From positions 1 through 64,000 of the forward strand of contig DYCR01000003.1 of assembly GCA_019418025.1 (NCBI GenBank): DNA of 64,000 nucleotides, written 5' to 3'. Shown piece after piece: positions 41,696 through 52,711 of this stretch; within the stretch, counting starts at the first letter, position 1, and the number at the start of each line of letters is the position of its first letter. This stretch comes from Clostridiales bacterium (lineage in GTDB: Bacteria; Bacillota; Clostridia; Oscillospirales; Oscillospiraceae). The notes beneath the pieces are model-generated. The model ran no database searches and was not told where the DNA came from. It saw only the letters and a list, made by a program, of their open reading frames with translations. A program made the translations under genes and the position numbers.

Positions 41696-42835
41696 TTACT
41701 GCTCAAAAAATTCCTTCACGCCGTCAAAAAACTTTTTGATTTTGGGTGTTCCGGAGCTGTCCAGACTGTTATCCAGCTGACGCAGCAGCTCCTTTTGCTC
41801 CTTATTCAGGTGGGTGGGTGTCTCGACCACAACGGTGACCAGCTGATCGCCCCGGCGGCTGCGGTTGCCCACATAGGGGATGCCCTTGTTGGCCAGACGG
41901 AAGGTGGTTCCGGTCTGGGTTCCCTCGGGGATGGTGTAGGGCATCTTGCCGTCGAGGGTCGGCACCTCGATCTCTGCGCCCAGTGCTGCCTGCGTGAAGG
42001 AGATGGGCAGCTCGCACAGCACGTCTGCGCCGTCACGCTCAAAAATCTTGTGGCGCTTGATGGAGATCTGCACCAGCAGATCGCCGTTGGGGCCGCCGTT
42101 GGAGCCTACACAGCCCTCGCCCCGGACACGGACCGTCTGGTCTGCATCCACGCCGGCCGGGACCTTGACCTTGATCTTCTGGGTGCGGCGAACCTTGCCC
42201 TTGCCCTTACAGGTGTTGCAGGGGGTCTTGATGGTCTTGCCCTTGCCGCCGCAGACGGGACAGGCGGCGGTGGACTGCATGGTCATGCCCATGAATCTCT
42301 GGGTGGTGCGGACGCTGCCGCTGCCGTGGCAGTTGGAGCAGGTCTCGATCACACCGTCGGCAGAGCCGGTGCCGTTACAGGCGGCGCAGTTTTCGATTCT
42401 GGTGACAGCGACCTCTTTTTCCACGCCGAAGGCAGCCTCTTCAAAGGTCAGCTCAAGACGTGCGCCCACATTTTCGCCCCGCATGGGGGAATTTGCCGTG
42501 GAGCGCTGACCGCCGCCTCCGAAGATATCTCCGAAGATGTCCCCAAAGTCGCCAAAGCCACCGAAGCCGCCGCCAAAGCCGCCGAAGCCGGGGTTGAAGT
42601 TGGGATCGACTCCCTGATGGCCGTACTGGTCATAGCGGGCCCGCTTGTCCTCGTCAGACAGCACCTCGTATGCCTCACCGGCCTCCTTGAACTTTGCCTC
42701 GGCCTCCTTGTCGCCGGGGTTGCGGTCGGGATGGTACTGCATGGCCTTTTTGCGGTAGGCCTTTTTGATCGCATCGGCACTGGCGTTCTTTTCTACGCCC
42801 AGCACCTCGTAATAATCTCGTTTATTCTCAGCCAT
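41696..42835 (-). CDS. dnaJ: Chaperone DnaJ
   Basis: A 378-residue type I Hsp40: J domain with HPD (35-37), Gly/Phe-rich linker, a zinc domain with four CxxCxGxG repeats, and substrate-binding C-terminal domains. It stimulates DnaK ATPase and delivers unfolded clients. The start at 42835 is preceded by GAGGAG; 22 upstream in-frame codons are excluded. It is last of the hrcA-grpE-dnaK-dnaJ cluster. Confidence 0.97.
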   Translation of the reverse strand: MAENKRDYYEVLGVEKNASADAIKKAYRKKAMQYHPDRNPGDKEAEAKFKEAGEAYEVLSDEDKRARYDQYGHQGVDPNFNPGFGGFGGGFGGFGDFGDIFGDIFGGGGQRSTANSPMRGENVGARLELTFEEAAFGVEKEVAVTRIENCAACNGTGSADGVIETCSNCHGSGSVRTTQRFMGMTMQSTAACPVCGGKGKTIKTPCNTCKGKGKVRRTQKIKVKVPAGVDADQTVRVRGEGCVGSNGGPNGDLLVQISIKRHKIFERDGADVLCELPISFTQAALGAEIEVPTLDGKMPYTIPEGTQTGTTFRLANKGIPYVGNRSRRGDQLVTVVVETPTHLNKEQKELLRQLDNSLDSSGTPKIKKFFDGVKEFFEQ

Positions 42836-42977
42836 AATTTTCTCCTCACATGGAACCTGCGCAAAATCCGGAAAAAACCGGGAAAACCCCCGAAAAAACA
42901 CCGGATCATTGGCAAATGCTTATATACACCAACAGAGGGGCGGCTGAATCCGCCGTCCCTCGTGATGTTTGGTGTTA

Positions 42978-44798
<1,821 letters not shown>

Positions 44799-44842
44799 GA
44801 TAAAGTTCCTCCTACTCAAATAGATAAAAGTTTTTACAAAAT

Positions 44843-45373
44843 TTAGTTGGCTACCTGAACCATAGCGAAACGAATGACCTTTTCGCCGGTTTTGAAGCCC
44901 TTCTGAAAGACCTGGCTGATGGTGTTCTCACCCAGCTCTTCGCTCTCGGTGTGCATCACCGCATTGTGGAAATTGGGATCAAATTCCTCCCCTACTTCAC
45001 CGAAGATCTCTACGCCCAGATCGGCAAAGATCTTCACAAGACCCGTCATGGTCAGCTCCACGCCCTTTTTGTATGCCGCATCCTCGGTGGGCTGATTCAT
45101 GGCCCGCTCCAGATTGTCATACACCGGCAGCAGCTTTGCCACGGTGTCGGCCTTGCCGTTTGTATAGCTGGCATCCTTTTCCTTCTGGGTGCGCTTGCGG
45201 AAGTTGTCATACTCCGCCGCAAGGCGCAGGAAGGAATCATGCTCTTTTTCGTATTTTTCTTTAAAATCCTCCGTCGAGGTCTGAGTTGCTTCTTCCTGTT
45301 GGGTGGCCTCCTCGGTCACGGCTGCTTCCTCAGCTTCGGCTTCCGGGTTGATGTTTTTTTCTTTTTCCGACAC
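44843..45373 (-). CDS. grpE: Nucleotide exchange factor GrpE
   Basis: A 176-residue protein: Glu-rich N-terminus, a long dimerisation helix ([19 protein letters not shown]) and a C-terminal beta-wing ([14 protein letters not shown]). It releases ADP from DnaK. The start is GTG at 45373, with GGAGG seven bases before. It lies two bases after hrcA. Confidence 0.96.
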   Translation of the reverse strand: MSEKEKNINPEAEAEEAAVTEEATQQEEATQTSTEDFKEKYEKEHDSFLRLAAEYDNFRKRTQKEKDASYTNGKADTVAKLLPVYDNLERAMNQPTEDAAYKKGVELTMTGLVKIFADLGVEIFGEVGEEFDPNFHNAVMHTESEELGENTISQVFQKGFKTGEKVIRFAMVQVAN

Positions 45374-45375
45374 GT

Positions 45376-46470
45376 CTATGCCTCCTTATGAGATTCATCG
45401 CCCGTGGCGATCTTTTCCGAGCCGCCGGCAGGCAGCTCCATATGTTCAGGCTTGGCAAACATGTTGCTCAAGCTCTCTGCAAAATAACTCAGTCGGGCGG
45501 TCACCTTGGCGTAATCCATTCGGGTGGGTCCAACCACACCGATCACGCCCTGCATGCCCTCGCCGATATCGAACTTGGTCATCACCACACTGGTATCCTT
45601 CAGCTCCTGAGCCACATTCTCGGGGCCCACCAGAACCTTGGTGCCGTTGTCGTTGCTCATGACCGCCGGCAGATTGGTGATCACGTCCTCATCCAGAGTG
45701 GACAGCACCTTCTGGGCCTTTTCCACATCCCGATATTCCGGCTGACCCAGCAGCCGCATGTGTCCGGCAACGGATACGTCCGCCTGCTGCTGTTGGTGCA
45801 GGGTGTTGATGGCGAACTCCGTAATGACAGGGACAAGAGAGGAAGCATCTCCGGCAGAGCGCATCACCTTGTCCATCAGCTCCGACGTGAAGGCCTCCAC
45901 CGGGATCTCGGTCATGGCGGCGTTGATCACGGCACCCAGAAGCTTCAGATCGCTCTGATCCACGTTCACCGGAAGCTTGATGAGCTTATTGGTGACCTCT
46001 TCATTGCTGAGCATCACCACGAGGATGATGCTGCCCTCCCCTGCCAGAATCAGATCGAACCGCTTGATGGTCACGCCTCCGGCGTGGGCCGCAACGGTGA
46101 TGGCCGGAAGATCCGTGGCCTGAGAGACCATCTTGGCAACCTGATCCATCAGCTTGTCGATCTTCTGCATCCGCTCCTCAACAGAGAGGTTCATGGACTT
46201 CGTTTCATCCATGCTCAGGCGGTAATCCATCATCAGCTCATCCACATACAGCCGGTAGCCTGCCGTGGACGGGATGCGTCCTGCGGAGGTGTGGGGCTGC
46301 TCCAGATAGCCCATGGCGGTCAGATCCGCCATTTCGTTGCGGATGGTGGCAGAGGAATAATTCATATCCGGCAGGGCCGTGATGGCCTTGGAACCCACAG
46401 GCTCTGCGGTGCGGATATACAGGTCAACGACACTGCGCAGGACCTTCTTTTTACGTTCGGTCAGTTCCAT
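45376..46470 (-). CDS. hrcA: Heat-inducible repressor HrcA
   Basis: A 364-residue repressor. The N-terminal winged helix (VGSKAI, then SSATIRNEMADLTAMGYLEQPHTSAGRIPS) binds CIRCE; a GAF-like domain and dimerisation insert follow. Folding of HrcA depends on GroEL, linking operon repression to chaperone supply. It is the first gene of the operon, and CIRCE lies 22 bases upstream. Confidence 0.96.
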   Translation of the reverse strand: MELTERKKKVLRSVVDLYIRTAEPVGSKAITALPDMNYSSATIRNEMADLTAMGYLEQPHTSAGRIPSTAGYRLYVDELMMDYRLSMDETKSMNLSVEERMQKIDKLMDQVAKMVSQATDLPAITVAAHAGGVTIKRFDLILAGEGSIILVVMLSNEEVTNKLIKLPVNVDQSDLKLLGAVINAAMTEIPVEAFTSELMDKVMRSAGDASSLVPVITEFAINTLHQQQQADVSVAGHMRLLGQPEYRDVEKAQKVLSTLDEDVITNLPAVMSNDNGTKVLVGPENVAQELKDTSVVMTKFDIGEGMQGVIGVVGPTRMDYAKVTARLSYFAESLSNMFAKPEHMELPAGGSEKIATGDESHKEA

Positions 46471-46491
46471 GGCATCCTCCTTAGGGATATT

Positions 46492-46518
46492 TTAGCACTC
46501 CGTACTCTTGAGTGCTAA
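46492..46518 (-). promoter_or_regulatory. CIRCE operator of the hrcA-dnaK operon
   Basis: A perfect inverted repeat TTAGCACTC-N9-GAGTGCTAA, identical to the CIRCE consensus. It starts five bases downstream of the -10 box, so bound HrcA blocks transcription. Confidence 0.97.
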
Positions 46519-46522
46519 ACAT

Positions 46523-46551
46523 ACTATACCCCCACTCCCGCCCATTGTCAA
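46523..46551 (-). promoter_or_regulatory. SigA promoter of the hrcA operon
   Basis: A perfect TTGACA (46546-46551) lies 17 bases from TATAGT (46523-46528), immediately upstream of CIRCE. Confidence 0.9.
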
Positions 46552-46666
46552 GAGAAACCTTTATGAATTATTTTTTAACATTTGTCTCAAATCTATCCAA
46601 ACATTTTGGCAAAGAAAAAACCCCGGCACGATCATGCCAGGGAAATACAATGGGCAGTATATCCGA

Positions 46667-46909
46667 TCAGTATTTCAGGCAGTGGCGGACCCGATTTTCC
46701 GCCCGATGCAGGGTCCTGCATACGCTGCTTTTGCAGATGCCCCGTTCCTGCCCGATCTGTGTCATGGTTTTCTGTTGGAAATAGTAGGCGATCAGAATTT
46801 CCCGCTGTATGGGGGTCAGTTCATTGGCGATGACCTTCTGCAGCCGCTTCAGCTGCACCTCCCGCGGCAGCTGCGGTCCCTCATAACCGTCATAAAGTGT
46901 ATTTCTCAC
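46667..46909 (-). CDS. Sigma-70 region 4-like HTH protein
   Basis: A protein of about 80 residues, nearly all of it a sigma region 4-like fold: LTPIQREILIAYYFQQKTMTQIGQERGICKSSVCRTLHRAENRV. It lacks region 2, so it is not a complete sigma factor. Such short proteins act as regulators in prophages and mobile elements. The start favoured is GTG at 46909, with GAAAGGG ten bases upstream, overlapping the previous gene by 20 bases; ATG at 46930 has a poor site. Confidence 0.75.
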   Translation of the reverse strand: MRNTLYDGYEGPQLPREVQLKRLQKVIANELTPIQREILIAYYFQQKTMTQIGQERGICKSSVCRTLHRAENRVRHCLKY

Positions 46910-47123
46910 TGCGGTAGTACCCTTTCTCATAGTAATGCTCGGTTAGCTCTGCCAGCTCGTTCATCTGGGTCAGCATGGGGGTCAGCTCCGCGATCCTGCG
47001 TTTGATGTGCCAGATCTCCTCCGGGTCATCTGCCTGAGCAAGCTCCCGCCGAAGCTGCTTCAGCCTTGCCCGCAGAGGCAGGGCCGCCTCCCGATAGCAG
47101 GGACTGATCTGTTTGAGTGTCAT
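46890..47123 (-). CDS. Small helical protein coupled to zinc-ribbon gene
   Basis: 77 residues, mostly charged helix (REAALPLRARLKQLRRELAQ, then HIKRRIAELTPMLTQMNELAELTEHYYEKGYY). Its ATG overlaps the stop of the zinc-ribbon gene as ATGA (47120-47123), and it has no ribosome site of its own, so it is translated by coupling. I do not recognise a function; the layout resembles the helper of phage late-gene regulators. A longer in-frame extension upstream is the shadow of the neighbouring gene. Confidence 0.65.
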   Translation of the reverse strand: MTLKQISPCYREAALPLRARLKQLRRELAQADDPEEIWHIKRRIAELTPMLTQMNELAELTEHYYEKGYYRSEKYTL

Positions 47124-47248
47124 GATGTATATCGCATGCAGTACAGGCACTGCCCCTCCTGTCCGTAGATCTCCCTGCCGCACCGGCAGCAGAATGCCGC
47201 CGGCTTCTGAGCCTGTAAATCGCGAAACGGCAGCAATTGTTCTTCCAT
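47120..47248 (-). CDS. 42-residue zinc-ribbon protein
   Basis: CCRCGREIYG and CLYCM form a CxxC-x12-CxxC zinc ribbon at residues about 21-39. GAGGAGG lies seven bases before the ATG at 47248, the strongest ribosome site of the small operon. It probably binds nucleic acid or protein. It heads a three-gene minus-strand unit divergent from an XRE gene. Confidence 0.7.
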   Translation of the reverse strand: MEEQLLPFRDLQAQKPAAFCCRCGREIYGQEGQCLYCMRYTS

Positions 47249-47326
47249 AAAAATTCCTCCTCTTTTGTTGCTGTGTCGAACCACCGCCCTTTGGCTCGAT
47301 TGAATTTCCATCTATTTCCATAACCG

Positions 47327-47355
47327 ACTCTACTACACGAAGCGTGTGAAAACAA
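47327..47355 (-). promoter_or_regulatory. Promoter of the zinc-ribbon operon
   Basis: TTGTTT (47350-47355) lies 17 bases from TAGAGT (47327-47332) on the minus strand. Confidence 0.5.
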
Positions 47356-47370
47356 TCGGAATGTGTAGTA
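47331..47370. promoter_or_regulatory. Inverted repeat in the zinc-ribbon/XRE divergent region
   Basis: TACTACAC (47331-47338) and GTGTAGTA (47363-47370) bracket the promoter of the zinc-ribbon operon. They fit an operator for the divergently encoded XRE regulator. Confidence 0.5.
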
Positions 47371-47442
47371 TGGCAAAATTCCCCTATTTTTTTATTTCGC
47401 TCGTGCTATCGTAGGTACAGTACATACAAGGGAAGTGATTTC

Positions 47443-47784
47443 ATGCTGGGTGCCAGAATCGCCGCACTCCGCCGGCAAAGGGGCTGGAGCCAAACCGAGC
47501 TTGCCCAAAGACTGAAGATCAGTGCCAGTGCCGTGGGCATGTATGAGCAGTGCCGACGGGAGCCCTCTGCCGACACCATCGTTGCCATCGCCCGGGTGTT
47601 CGGTGTGTCCACGGACTATCTGCTCACGGGACATGCCTCCGGTGCGCAGGATCTGGAGGTTGCCAATGCTGCGCTGCACAGCTCTCTTGCCTCGGCGCAG
47701 GCCATCCTGCGCAGCAGACCGGAGCAGCCCTTTACCAAGCAGGAGCTTGCCACGCTGTTTGCGGCGCTGCTTCTGGATTCTTGA
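47443..47784 (+). CDS. XRE-family HTH regulator
   Basis: A 113-residue protein with an N-terminal Cro/CI HTH (RIAALRRQRGWSQTELAQRLKISASAVGMYEQCRREPS) and a short helical C-terminus that may dimerise. It is divergent from the zinc-ribbon operon, with an inverted repeat between them, so it probably represses that operon and itself. GGGAAG precedes the ATG. Confidence 0.85.
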   Translation: MLGARIAALRRQRGWSQTELAQRLKISASAVGMYEQCRREPSADTIVAIARVFGVSTDYLLTGHASGAQDLEVANAALHSSLASAQAILRSRPEQPFTKQELATLFAALLLDS

Positions 47785-47841
47785 CGAACCGGCCCTTTTC
47801 TAGTATTGTATCTCCAGAAAGATACCGGAAGGGGCATGAAA

Positions 47842-48333
47842 ATGGAAGATCAGGAATATATGCAGGCAGCTTTGGCCCTTGCAAGGGAAGCAGCCGCTGA
47901 GGGAGAGGTACCCGTCGGATGTGTCATTGTGTGCAATGGGGAGATCGTCGGTCGGGGCCGCAACCGCAGGGAGCAGGTGAAAAACGCCCTGAGCCACGCA
48001 GAACTGGAGGCCATCGATCAGGCCTGCCGGACCCTCGGGGGCTGGCGGCTGTGGGAATGCACCCTGTACGTGACACTGGAGCCCTGCCCCATGTGCGCAG
48101 GCGCCATCATCAACGCCCGCATCCCTCGGGTGGTCTACGGCGCCGGGGATCACAAGGCCGGCTCCTGCGGCTCTGTGTGCAATCTGTTTTCCATGGCATA
48201 TAACCATCACCCTCAGGTGGAGTCCGGACTGATGGAGGAAGAATGCGGGGCAGTGCTGAAGGATTTTTTCAAAAATCTGCGGCTGACCCTGCCAAAACGC
48301 AGGCGCTGGCGGAAACCGGCAGCTGACAAATGA
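47842..48333 (+). CDS. tadA: tRNA adenosine deaminase TadA
   Basis: A 163-residue zinc deaminase. HAE (His52, Glu54) and PCPMC (Cys82, Cys85) are the active-site motifs; VPVGCVIV, NLFSMAYNHH and a basic C-terminus match TadA. It makes inosine at the wobble position of tRNA-Arg(ACG). The start chosen is ATG at 47842, with AAGGGG seven bases upstream; ATG at 47836 is too close to that site. Confidence 0.93.
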   Translation: MEDQEYMQAALALAREAAAEGEVPVGCVIVCNGEIVGRGRNRREQVKNALSHAELEAIDQACRTLGGWRLWECTLYVTLEPCPMCAGAIINARIPRVVYGAGDHKAGSCGSVCNLFSMAYNHHPQVESGLMEEECGAVLKDFFKNLRLTLPKRRRWRKPAADK

Positions 48334-48369
48334 TCGAGTTTTTTCGACAGGATGCGAAAGGGGTTTTTC

Positions 48370-49392
48370 ATGGACTGGGAAGGGCGATGTATCCGTGTTT
48401 GCGCGGCAAGCCTGCTGTGTGCGGCCATGCTGCGGATGACTGCCAGCGGCGCACTGGCACCACTGGGACAGGCCCTGACCGACCCGAACCTTGCCTCGTT
48501 TCTGGTGTACATGCAGACAGGACGGGTGGTTCGGCTGTCTCCCAAGCCGCCGGAGGTGCCTCTGCCTGCCCTGACGCATGCAGTCACTGAGCCTCCGACT
48601 GAGCCGGAGCAGCCCCCCACCGAGCCGGAGAAGCCCGTGTTCTGCGCCGAGGATTTTTCCCGGGTGGAGGTGAAATACCGCTGCGACTACCGTCCGGATA
48701 TGGAGGCACTGATGCAGGAGCCTCTTGACTGGGACCTGTACAGCGAAGATCCCGCAGTTCTCATTCTGCACACCCATGCCACCGAGAGCTACACCCGCTG
48801 TCCCGGGGACACCTACACGGAAACCGGAGCCTACCGCACACTGGACCCGGGATACAACGTGCAAAGTCTGGGGGCGCTGCTGACAGACCGGCTGAAGGAA
48901 GCAGGGATCACCGTGCTGCACGATACGGCCTTTCACGACTACCCCTCCTACAACGGCTCCTACGAAAATGCCGCCGCCTCCACCGAGGAGATCCTTGCCA
49001 AGCACCCCAACATTCAGCTGATCCTGGATCTGCATCGGGATGCCGCCGACACCCCCACGGGGCAGCTGGTGACCCAATGCTCCATCGGCATGGAGACCGC
49101 CGCCCAGCTGATGATGGTGGTGGGGACCGATGCCGACGGACTTGAAAATCCCGACTGGCAGGATAACCTGTCCCTTGCGCTGAAGCTCCATGCCCAACTG
49201 GAAAAGGACCACCCCGGCATATGCAGGCCCATCAATTTCACCCATTACCGATACAATCAGCATCTGGGCGGCCGGGCGCTGATCATCGAGGTGGGTGCCG
49301 CCGGAAACACCCTGCCGCAGGCAAAGCTTGCCGTCAATGCCCTTGCCGATGCCATCATCACACTCTCCAATGGAACCTCCTCCCCCAACTGA
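48370..49392 (+). CDS. spoIIP: Stage II sporulation protein P
   Basis: A 340-residue protein. The N-terminal hydrophobic segment (about 8-33) anchors it, a Pro/Glu-rich linker (60-90) follows, and the SpoIIP amidase/endopeptidase domain carries HTHATESY (His134, His136, Glu139) and LDLHRDAA. With SpoIID and SpoIIM it degrades septal peptidoglycan during engulfment. The start at ATG 48370 has AAAGGGG six bases upstream. A sporulation-sigma promoter is expected but I could not assign one. Confidence 0.92.
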   Translation: MDWEGRCIRVCAASLLCAAMLRMTASGALAPLGQALTDPNLASFLVYMQTGRVVRLSPKPPEVPLPALTHAVTEPPTEPEQPPTEPEKPVFCAEDFSRVEVKYRCDYRPDMEALMQEPLDWDLYSEDPAVLILHTHATESYTRCPGDTYTETGAYRTLDPGYNVQSLGALLTDRLKEAGITVLHDTAFHDYPSYNGSYENAAASTEEILAKHPNIQLILDLHRDAADTPTGQLVTQCSIGMETAAQLMMVVGTDADGLENPDWQDNLSLALKLHAQLEKDHPGICRPINFTHYRYNQHLGGRALIIEVGAAGNTLPQAKLAVNALADAIITLSNGTSSPN

Positions 49393-49413
49393 TTGCAGTT
49401 GGGTATTTTTTTG
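49384..49413 (+). terminator. Terminator of spoIIP
   Basis: CCCAACT/AGTTGGG with a six-base loop, followed by TATTTTTTT. The stem includes the last codons and stop of spoIIP. Confidence 0.85.
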
Positions 49414-49415
49414 TC

Positions 49416-49444
49416 TTGACAGCAGGAATATAATGTTTTAATAT
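49416..49444 (+). promoter_or_regulatory. Promoter of psuK-psuG
   Basis: A perfect TTGACA (49416-49421) lies 17 bases from TAATAT (49439-49444). Confidence 0.7.
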
Positions 49445-49482
49445 GTGATTAGAAATTAACTTATGTTTAGGAGTTGATTCCC

Positions 49483-50565
49483 ATGACACAGAGAGAACGG
49501 CAGATCCTGCAATGGATCGAATCCGACCCCATGATTTCTCAGGCCGAGCTTGCCAAGCGGCTGGGCATCACCCGTTCCAGTGTGGCCGTGCATATCTCCA
49601 ACCTCATCAAAAAGGGCTGCATCGCCGGAAAGGGCTACGTGCTGCGCACCGGCACCTATGCGGTGGTGGTCGGCGGTGTCAACATCGACATCTGCGGGAA
49701 AAGCGCCGCCCCTCTGGTTGCCGAGGACTCCAACCCCGGCTCGGTCAGCATGAGCCTCGGCGGAGTGGGCCGGAACATCGCCCACAACCTGAGCCTCATG
49801 GGCACGGACGTGCGGATGCTCACCGCCTACGGTGACGACCTCCACGGTCAGAAGATCGCCGCCTCCTGCTCTGAGCTGGGCATCGACCTGAGCCATGCCC
49901 TGCGTCTGGGCAGCGAATCCACCTCCACCTACCTATATATCACCGATCAGGACGGAGAAATGGCACTTGCCGTTTCCGATATGAGCATTTGCAGCCGCAT
50001 CACCCCGGCTTATCTGGCCGCCCACCTGCCCCTGCTTCAGCACGCGCAGGTCATCGTCTGTGACACAAACATCCCCGCAGAATCTCTGGTGTACCTTGCC
50101 GAAAACTGCAATGTCCCCATCTTCTGCGATCCGGTATCCACCATCAAGGCCGAAAAGCTCCGCCATATTCTGGGCAAGCTGCACACCCTCAAGCCCAACC
50201 GACTGGAGGCCGAGCTGCTCTCGGGTGTCTCGATCAACAGCAAGGCCGATGTGGAGGAGGCCGCAAGGGTGCTTTTGTCCACGGGGCTGCGCCGGGTGTT
50301 CATCTCACTGGGCTCAGACGGCTGCTACGGCGCCACCCAGACCGAACAGACGTGGATGCCAAACTTCCCAACCAACATGGTCAACACCACCGGCTGCGGC
50401 GATGCATTCATGGCTGCACTGGTGTGGGCATATCTGGAGGGCACCGATCTGCAGGGCACCCTGAAGGCCGGCCTCGCCGCCGCCTCCATCGCCATCGAGA
50501 CCCAGCAGACCATCAACCCCGCCATGAGCGCCACCCTGCTGAAATCCCGAATCGCAAACAATTAA
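49483..50565 (+). CDS. psuK: Pseudouridine kinase with N-terminal HTH
   Basis: A 360-residue protein. Residues 1-55 form a winged helix (ISQAELAKRLGITRSSVAVHISNLIKKG), then a PfkB kinase (VVVGGVNIDICGKS; SLGGVGRNIAHNL; NTTGCGDAF with the catalytic Asp). It phosphorylates pseudouridine to pseudouridine 5'-phosphate for PsuG next door. The HTH suggests autoregulation, as in YeiC-type kinases. TAGGAG precedes ATG at 49483; the TTG at 49474 is too close to it. Confidence 0.9.
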   Translation: MTQRERQILQWIESDPMISQAELAKRLGITRSSVAVHISNLIKKGCIAGKGYVLRTGTYAVVVGGVNIDICGKSAAPLVAEDSNPGSVSMSLGGVGRNIAHNLSLMGTDVRMLTAYGDDLHGQKIAASCSELGIDLSHALRLGSESTSTYLYITDQDGEMALAVSDMSICSRITPAYLAAHLPLLQHAQVIVCDTNIPAESLVYLAENCNVPIFCDPVSTIKAEKLRHILGKLHTLKPNRLEAELLSGVSINSKADVEEAARVLLSTGLRRVFISLGSDGCYGATQTEQTWMPNFPTNMVNTTGCGDAFMAALVWAYLEGTDLQGTLKAGLAAASIAIETQQTINPAMSATLLKSRIANN

Positions 50566-50599
50566 CCAAAATATATAACTAAGAAAGGTGAAATCAACT

Positions 50600-51520
50600 A
50601 TGAATCTGAACATGTATCTGGACGTGAACCCCGAAGTCGCCGAAGCCATTGCCAGCGGCAAGCCCGTTGTTGCTCTGGAATCGACCATCATCTCCCACGG
50701 CATGCCCTATCCCCAGAACGTGGAGACCGCTCTGGCGGTAGAGAACATCATCCGTGAAAACGGTGCAGTTCCCGCCACCATCGCCATCATCGGCGGCCGT
50801 CTGAAGGCTGGTCTCACCGCTGAGGAGATCGAATATTTCGGCAAGAAGGGTCAGGCCATTGCCAAGGCATCCCGCCGGGATCTTGCCGTCCTGTGCGCCC
50901 GGGGTGAGGACGGCGCAACCACCGTCACCACCACCATGATCATCGCCCACATGGCCGGCATCAAGATCTTTGCCACCGGCGGCATCGGCGGCGTGCATCG
51001 CGGTGCCGAGACCACCATGGACATCTCTGCCGATCTGGAAGAGCTGGGCCAGACCCCCGTCATGGTCGTCTGCGCCGGTGCAAAGTCCATTCTGGATCTG
51101 GGTCTGACCCTTGAGTATCTGGAGACCAAGGGTGTCCCCGTCATCGGCTACGGCACCAAGGAGCTGCCCGCATTCTACTGCCGCACCTCCGGCTTCAGCG
51201 TCGATTACCGCATCGACACCGCCGAGGAGCTGGCTAAGGTATTCAAGACCCAGAACGATCTGGGCATGAAGGGCGGCATGCTGGTGGCCAACCCCATCCC
51301 CGAGGAATATGCAATGCCCGCAGACACCATCAATGCCGCCATCGATCAGGCCATTGCCGAATGCAACGAAAAGGGCATCCACGGCAAGGAGACCACCCCC
51401 TTCCTGCTGGCCCGGGTCAGCGAGCTGACCGGCGGAGACTCTCTGGCCTCCAACATTCAGCTGGTGTTCAACAACGCCCGTGTTGCCGCCCAGACCGCTG
51501 CGGCATACTGCAAGCTGTAA
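50600..51520 (+). CDS. psuG: Pseudouridine-5'-phosphate glycosidase
   Basis: A 306-residue enzyme matching Psu[60 protein letters not shown] and [10 protein letters not shown]. It splits pseudouridine 5'-phosphate to uracil and ribose 5-phosphate using a metal and an active-site lysine. AAAGGTG lies nine bases before the ATG at 50600. With psuK it forms a complete route for salvage of RNA-derived pseudouridine. Confidence 0.95.
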   Translation: MNLNMYLDVNPEVAEAIASGKPVVALESTIISHGMPYPQNVETALAVENIIRENGAVPATIAIIGGRLKAGLTAEEIEYFGKKGQAIAKASRRDLAVLCARGEDGATTVTTTMIIAHMAGIKIFATGGIGGVHRGAETTMDISADLEELGQTPVMVVCAGAKSILDLGLTLEYLETKGVPVIGYGTKELPAFYCRTSGFSVDYRIDTAEELAKVFKTQNDLGMKGGMLVANPIPEEYAMPADTINAAIDQAIAECNEKGIHGKETTPFLLARVSELTGGDSLASNIQLVFNNARVAAQTAAAYCKL

Positions 51521-51537
51521 TCCAAATCACATACAAC

Positions 51538-51570
51538 AAGCCGCCGCAGGGATTTCCCTGCGGCGGCTTT
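51538..51570 (+). terminator. Terminator of psuG
   Basis: A 14-bp stem AAGCCGCCGCAGGG/CCCTGCGGCGGCTT closed by a four-base loop, with a short T run. Confidence 0.88.
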
Positions 51571-51624
51571 AGACTGTCATGCAATTCACTGTTTAAGCAA
51601 TCCATGCTTTCAGAAAATAGAGAA

Positions 51625-51668
51625 ACGCCGCAGGATTCAGAAAAATCTCTGAATCCTGCGGCGTATTT
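51625..51668. terminator. Long hairpin terminator before the convergent nucleotidyltransferase
   Basis: A 17-bp perfect stem (51625-51641 with 51648-51664). T-rich sequence follows on both strands, so it can serve the nucleotidyltransferase gene from the minus strand. Confidence 0.8.
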
Positions 51669-51759
51669 TGAAGAATATCTTATAAGCTTATATAATGCCC
51701 CACCATGATAAAATCCAGCTGCACCGTATCGAACAGATACTGCACGACCGCCTCGGGCA

Positions 51760-52689
51760 TCAGAACAGCGGGGTCGGATAGATCCCCTGCTCTGCCATGT
51801 CCGTCATAGCCTGCCGAACCACCGGAGTGTCTGCGGCATAGGTCATGCCGAACCATCGGCCGCCGGTGGGGATCACCTTCACCTGCACCTGATCACGGGC
51901 GATCATTTCCCCGATCTGGATAGGGATCAGGAACTCAGAGTCCGGCGATTGCAGCCCGCCATTGTCCAGAAATGCCGCAAACTGCCCCTCCAGACGCTCC
52001 AGAAGATCCGGCGTGAATGCCCACATATTCATGGAAACAGGCATATCCCCGTCGAAATGCACCATCCCCTCAGGGGTCTGCACACCGGCACGGGTGCCGT
52101 CTTTGATGATATTTTTTGTTTCGGTGATGCACGTGAGCATCCCCTCAGCGGTCTTGCACAGGCCTCTGGTCACGCCGCCGTTGTCGCTGAGGGTGTTGCA
52201 CAGGCGGAAGCCTGCCAGACCATACACCCCGGCAGAGTCCTCGGGCAGCTCATCCAGAAACGCAGACATCAGCCGGTAGGCCTCCTTGCCGTAGTAATCA
52301 TCGGCATTGATGACCACCGAGCCCCCATGGAGCAGCCCCTTGCAGCTGAGCAGGGCATGCCCCGTGCCCCAAGGCTTTGTCCGCCCCGCAGGACATTGGA
52401 AGTCTCCGGGCAGATTCTGTAAATCCTGATATGCGCAGACCATCTCCACGCCCTTTTCCCGGCAGATCCTGCCGATCCGTCTGCCGATGGCCTCTTGGAA
52501 CAGCTCTTCGATATCCCGACGGATGATAAACACGATGCGATTAAATCCGGCATCCAGTGCATCATAAATGGAATAATCCATAATACATTCACCGGAGGGG
52601 CCGACGCTTTGCAGCTGCTTGACGCCGCCTTTGAATCTGGAGCCGATGCCGGCAGCCAGAATCACCAGATTCTTCTCTCTATTCTCCAT
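51760..52689 (-). CDS. NTP-transferase family nucleotidyltransferase
   Basis: A 309-residue GT-A-like nucleotidyltransferase. VILAAGIGSRFKGGVKQL is the nucleotide-binding signature, VINADDYYG supplies metal-binding aspartates, and GGRWFGMTYAAD ends the sugar-phosphate region. It activates a sugar or alcohol phosphate with NTP. The substrate cannot be assigned; it has no sugar-pathway neighbour here. AGGAGA precedes ATG at 52689, and upstream in-frame codons are the shadow of coaE. Confidence 0.82.
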   Translation of the reverse strand: MENREKNLVILAAGIGSRFKGGVKQLQSVGPSGECIMDYSIYDALDAGFNRIVFIIRRDIEELFQEAIGRRIGRICREKGVEMVCAYQDLQNLPGDFQCPAGRTKPWGTGHALLSCKGLLHGGSVVINADDYYGKEAYRLMSAFLDELPEDSAGVYGLAGFRLCNTLSDNGGVTRGLCKTAEGMLTCITETKNIIKDGTRAGVQTPEGMVHFDGDMPVSMNMWAFTPDLLERLEGQFAAFLDNGGLQSPDSEFLIPIQIGEMIARDQVQVKVIPTGGRWFGMTYAADTPVVRQAMTDMAEQGIYPTPLF

Positions 52690-52711
52690 CACTGTTCTCC
52701 TATCAAACAAT

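Noticed and set aside
47124..47321. A 143-codon version of the helical protein gene
   Set aside because: The extra N-terminal part has no ribosome site and overlaps the zinc-ribbon gene, which has an excellent one; the ATGA junction explains the shorter gene.
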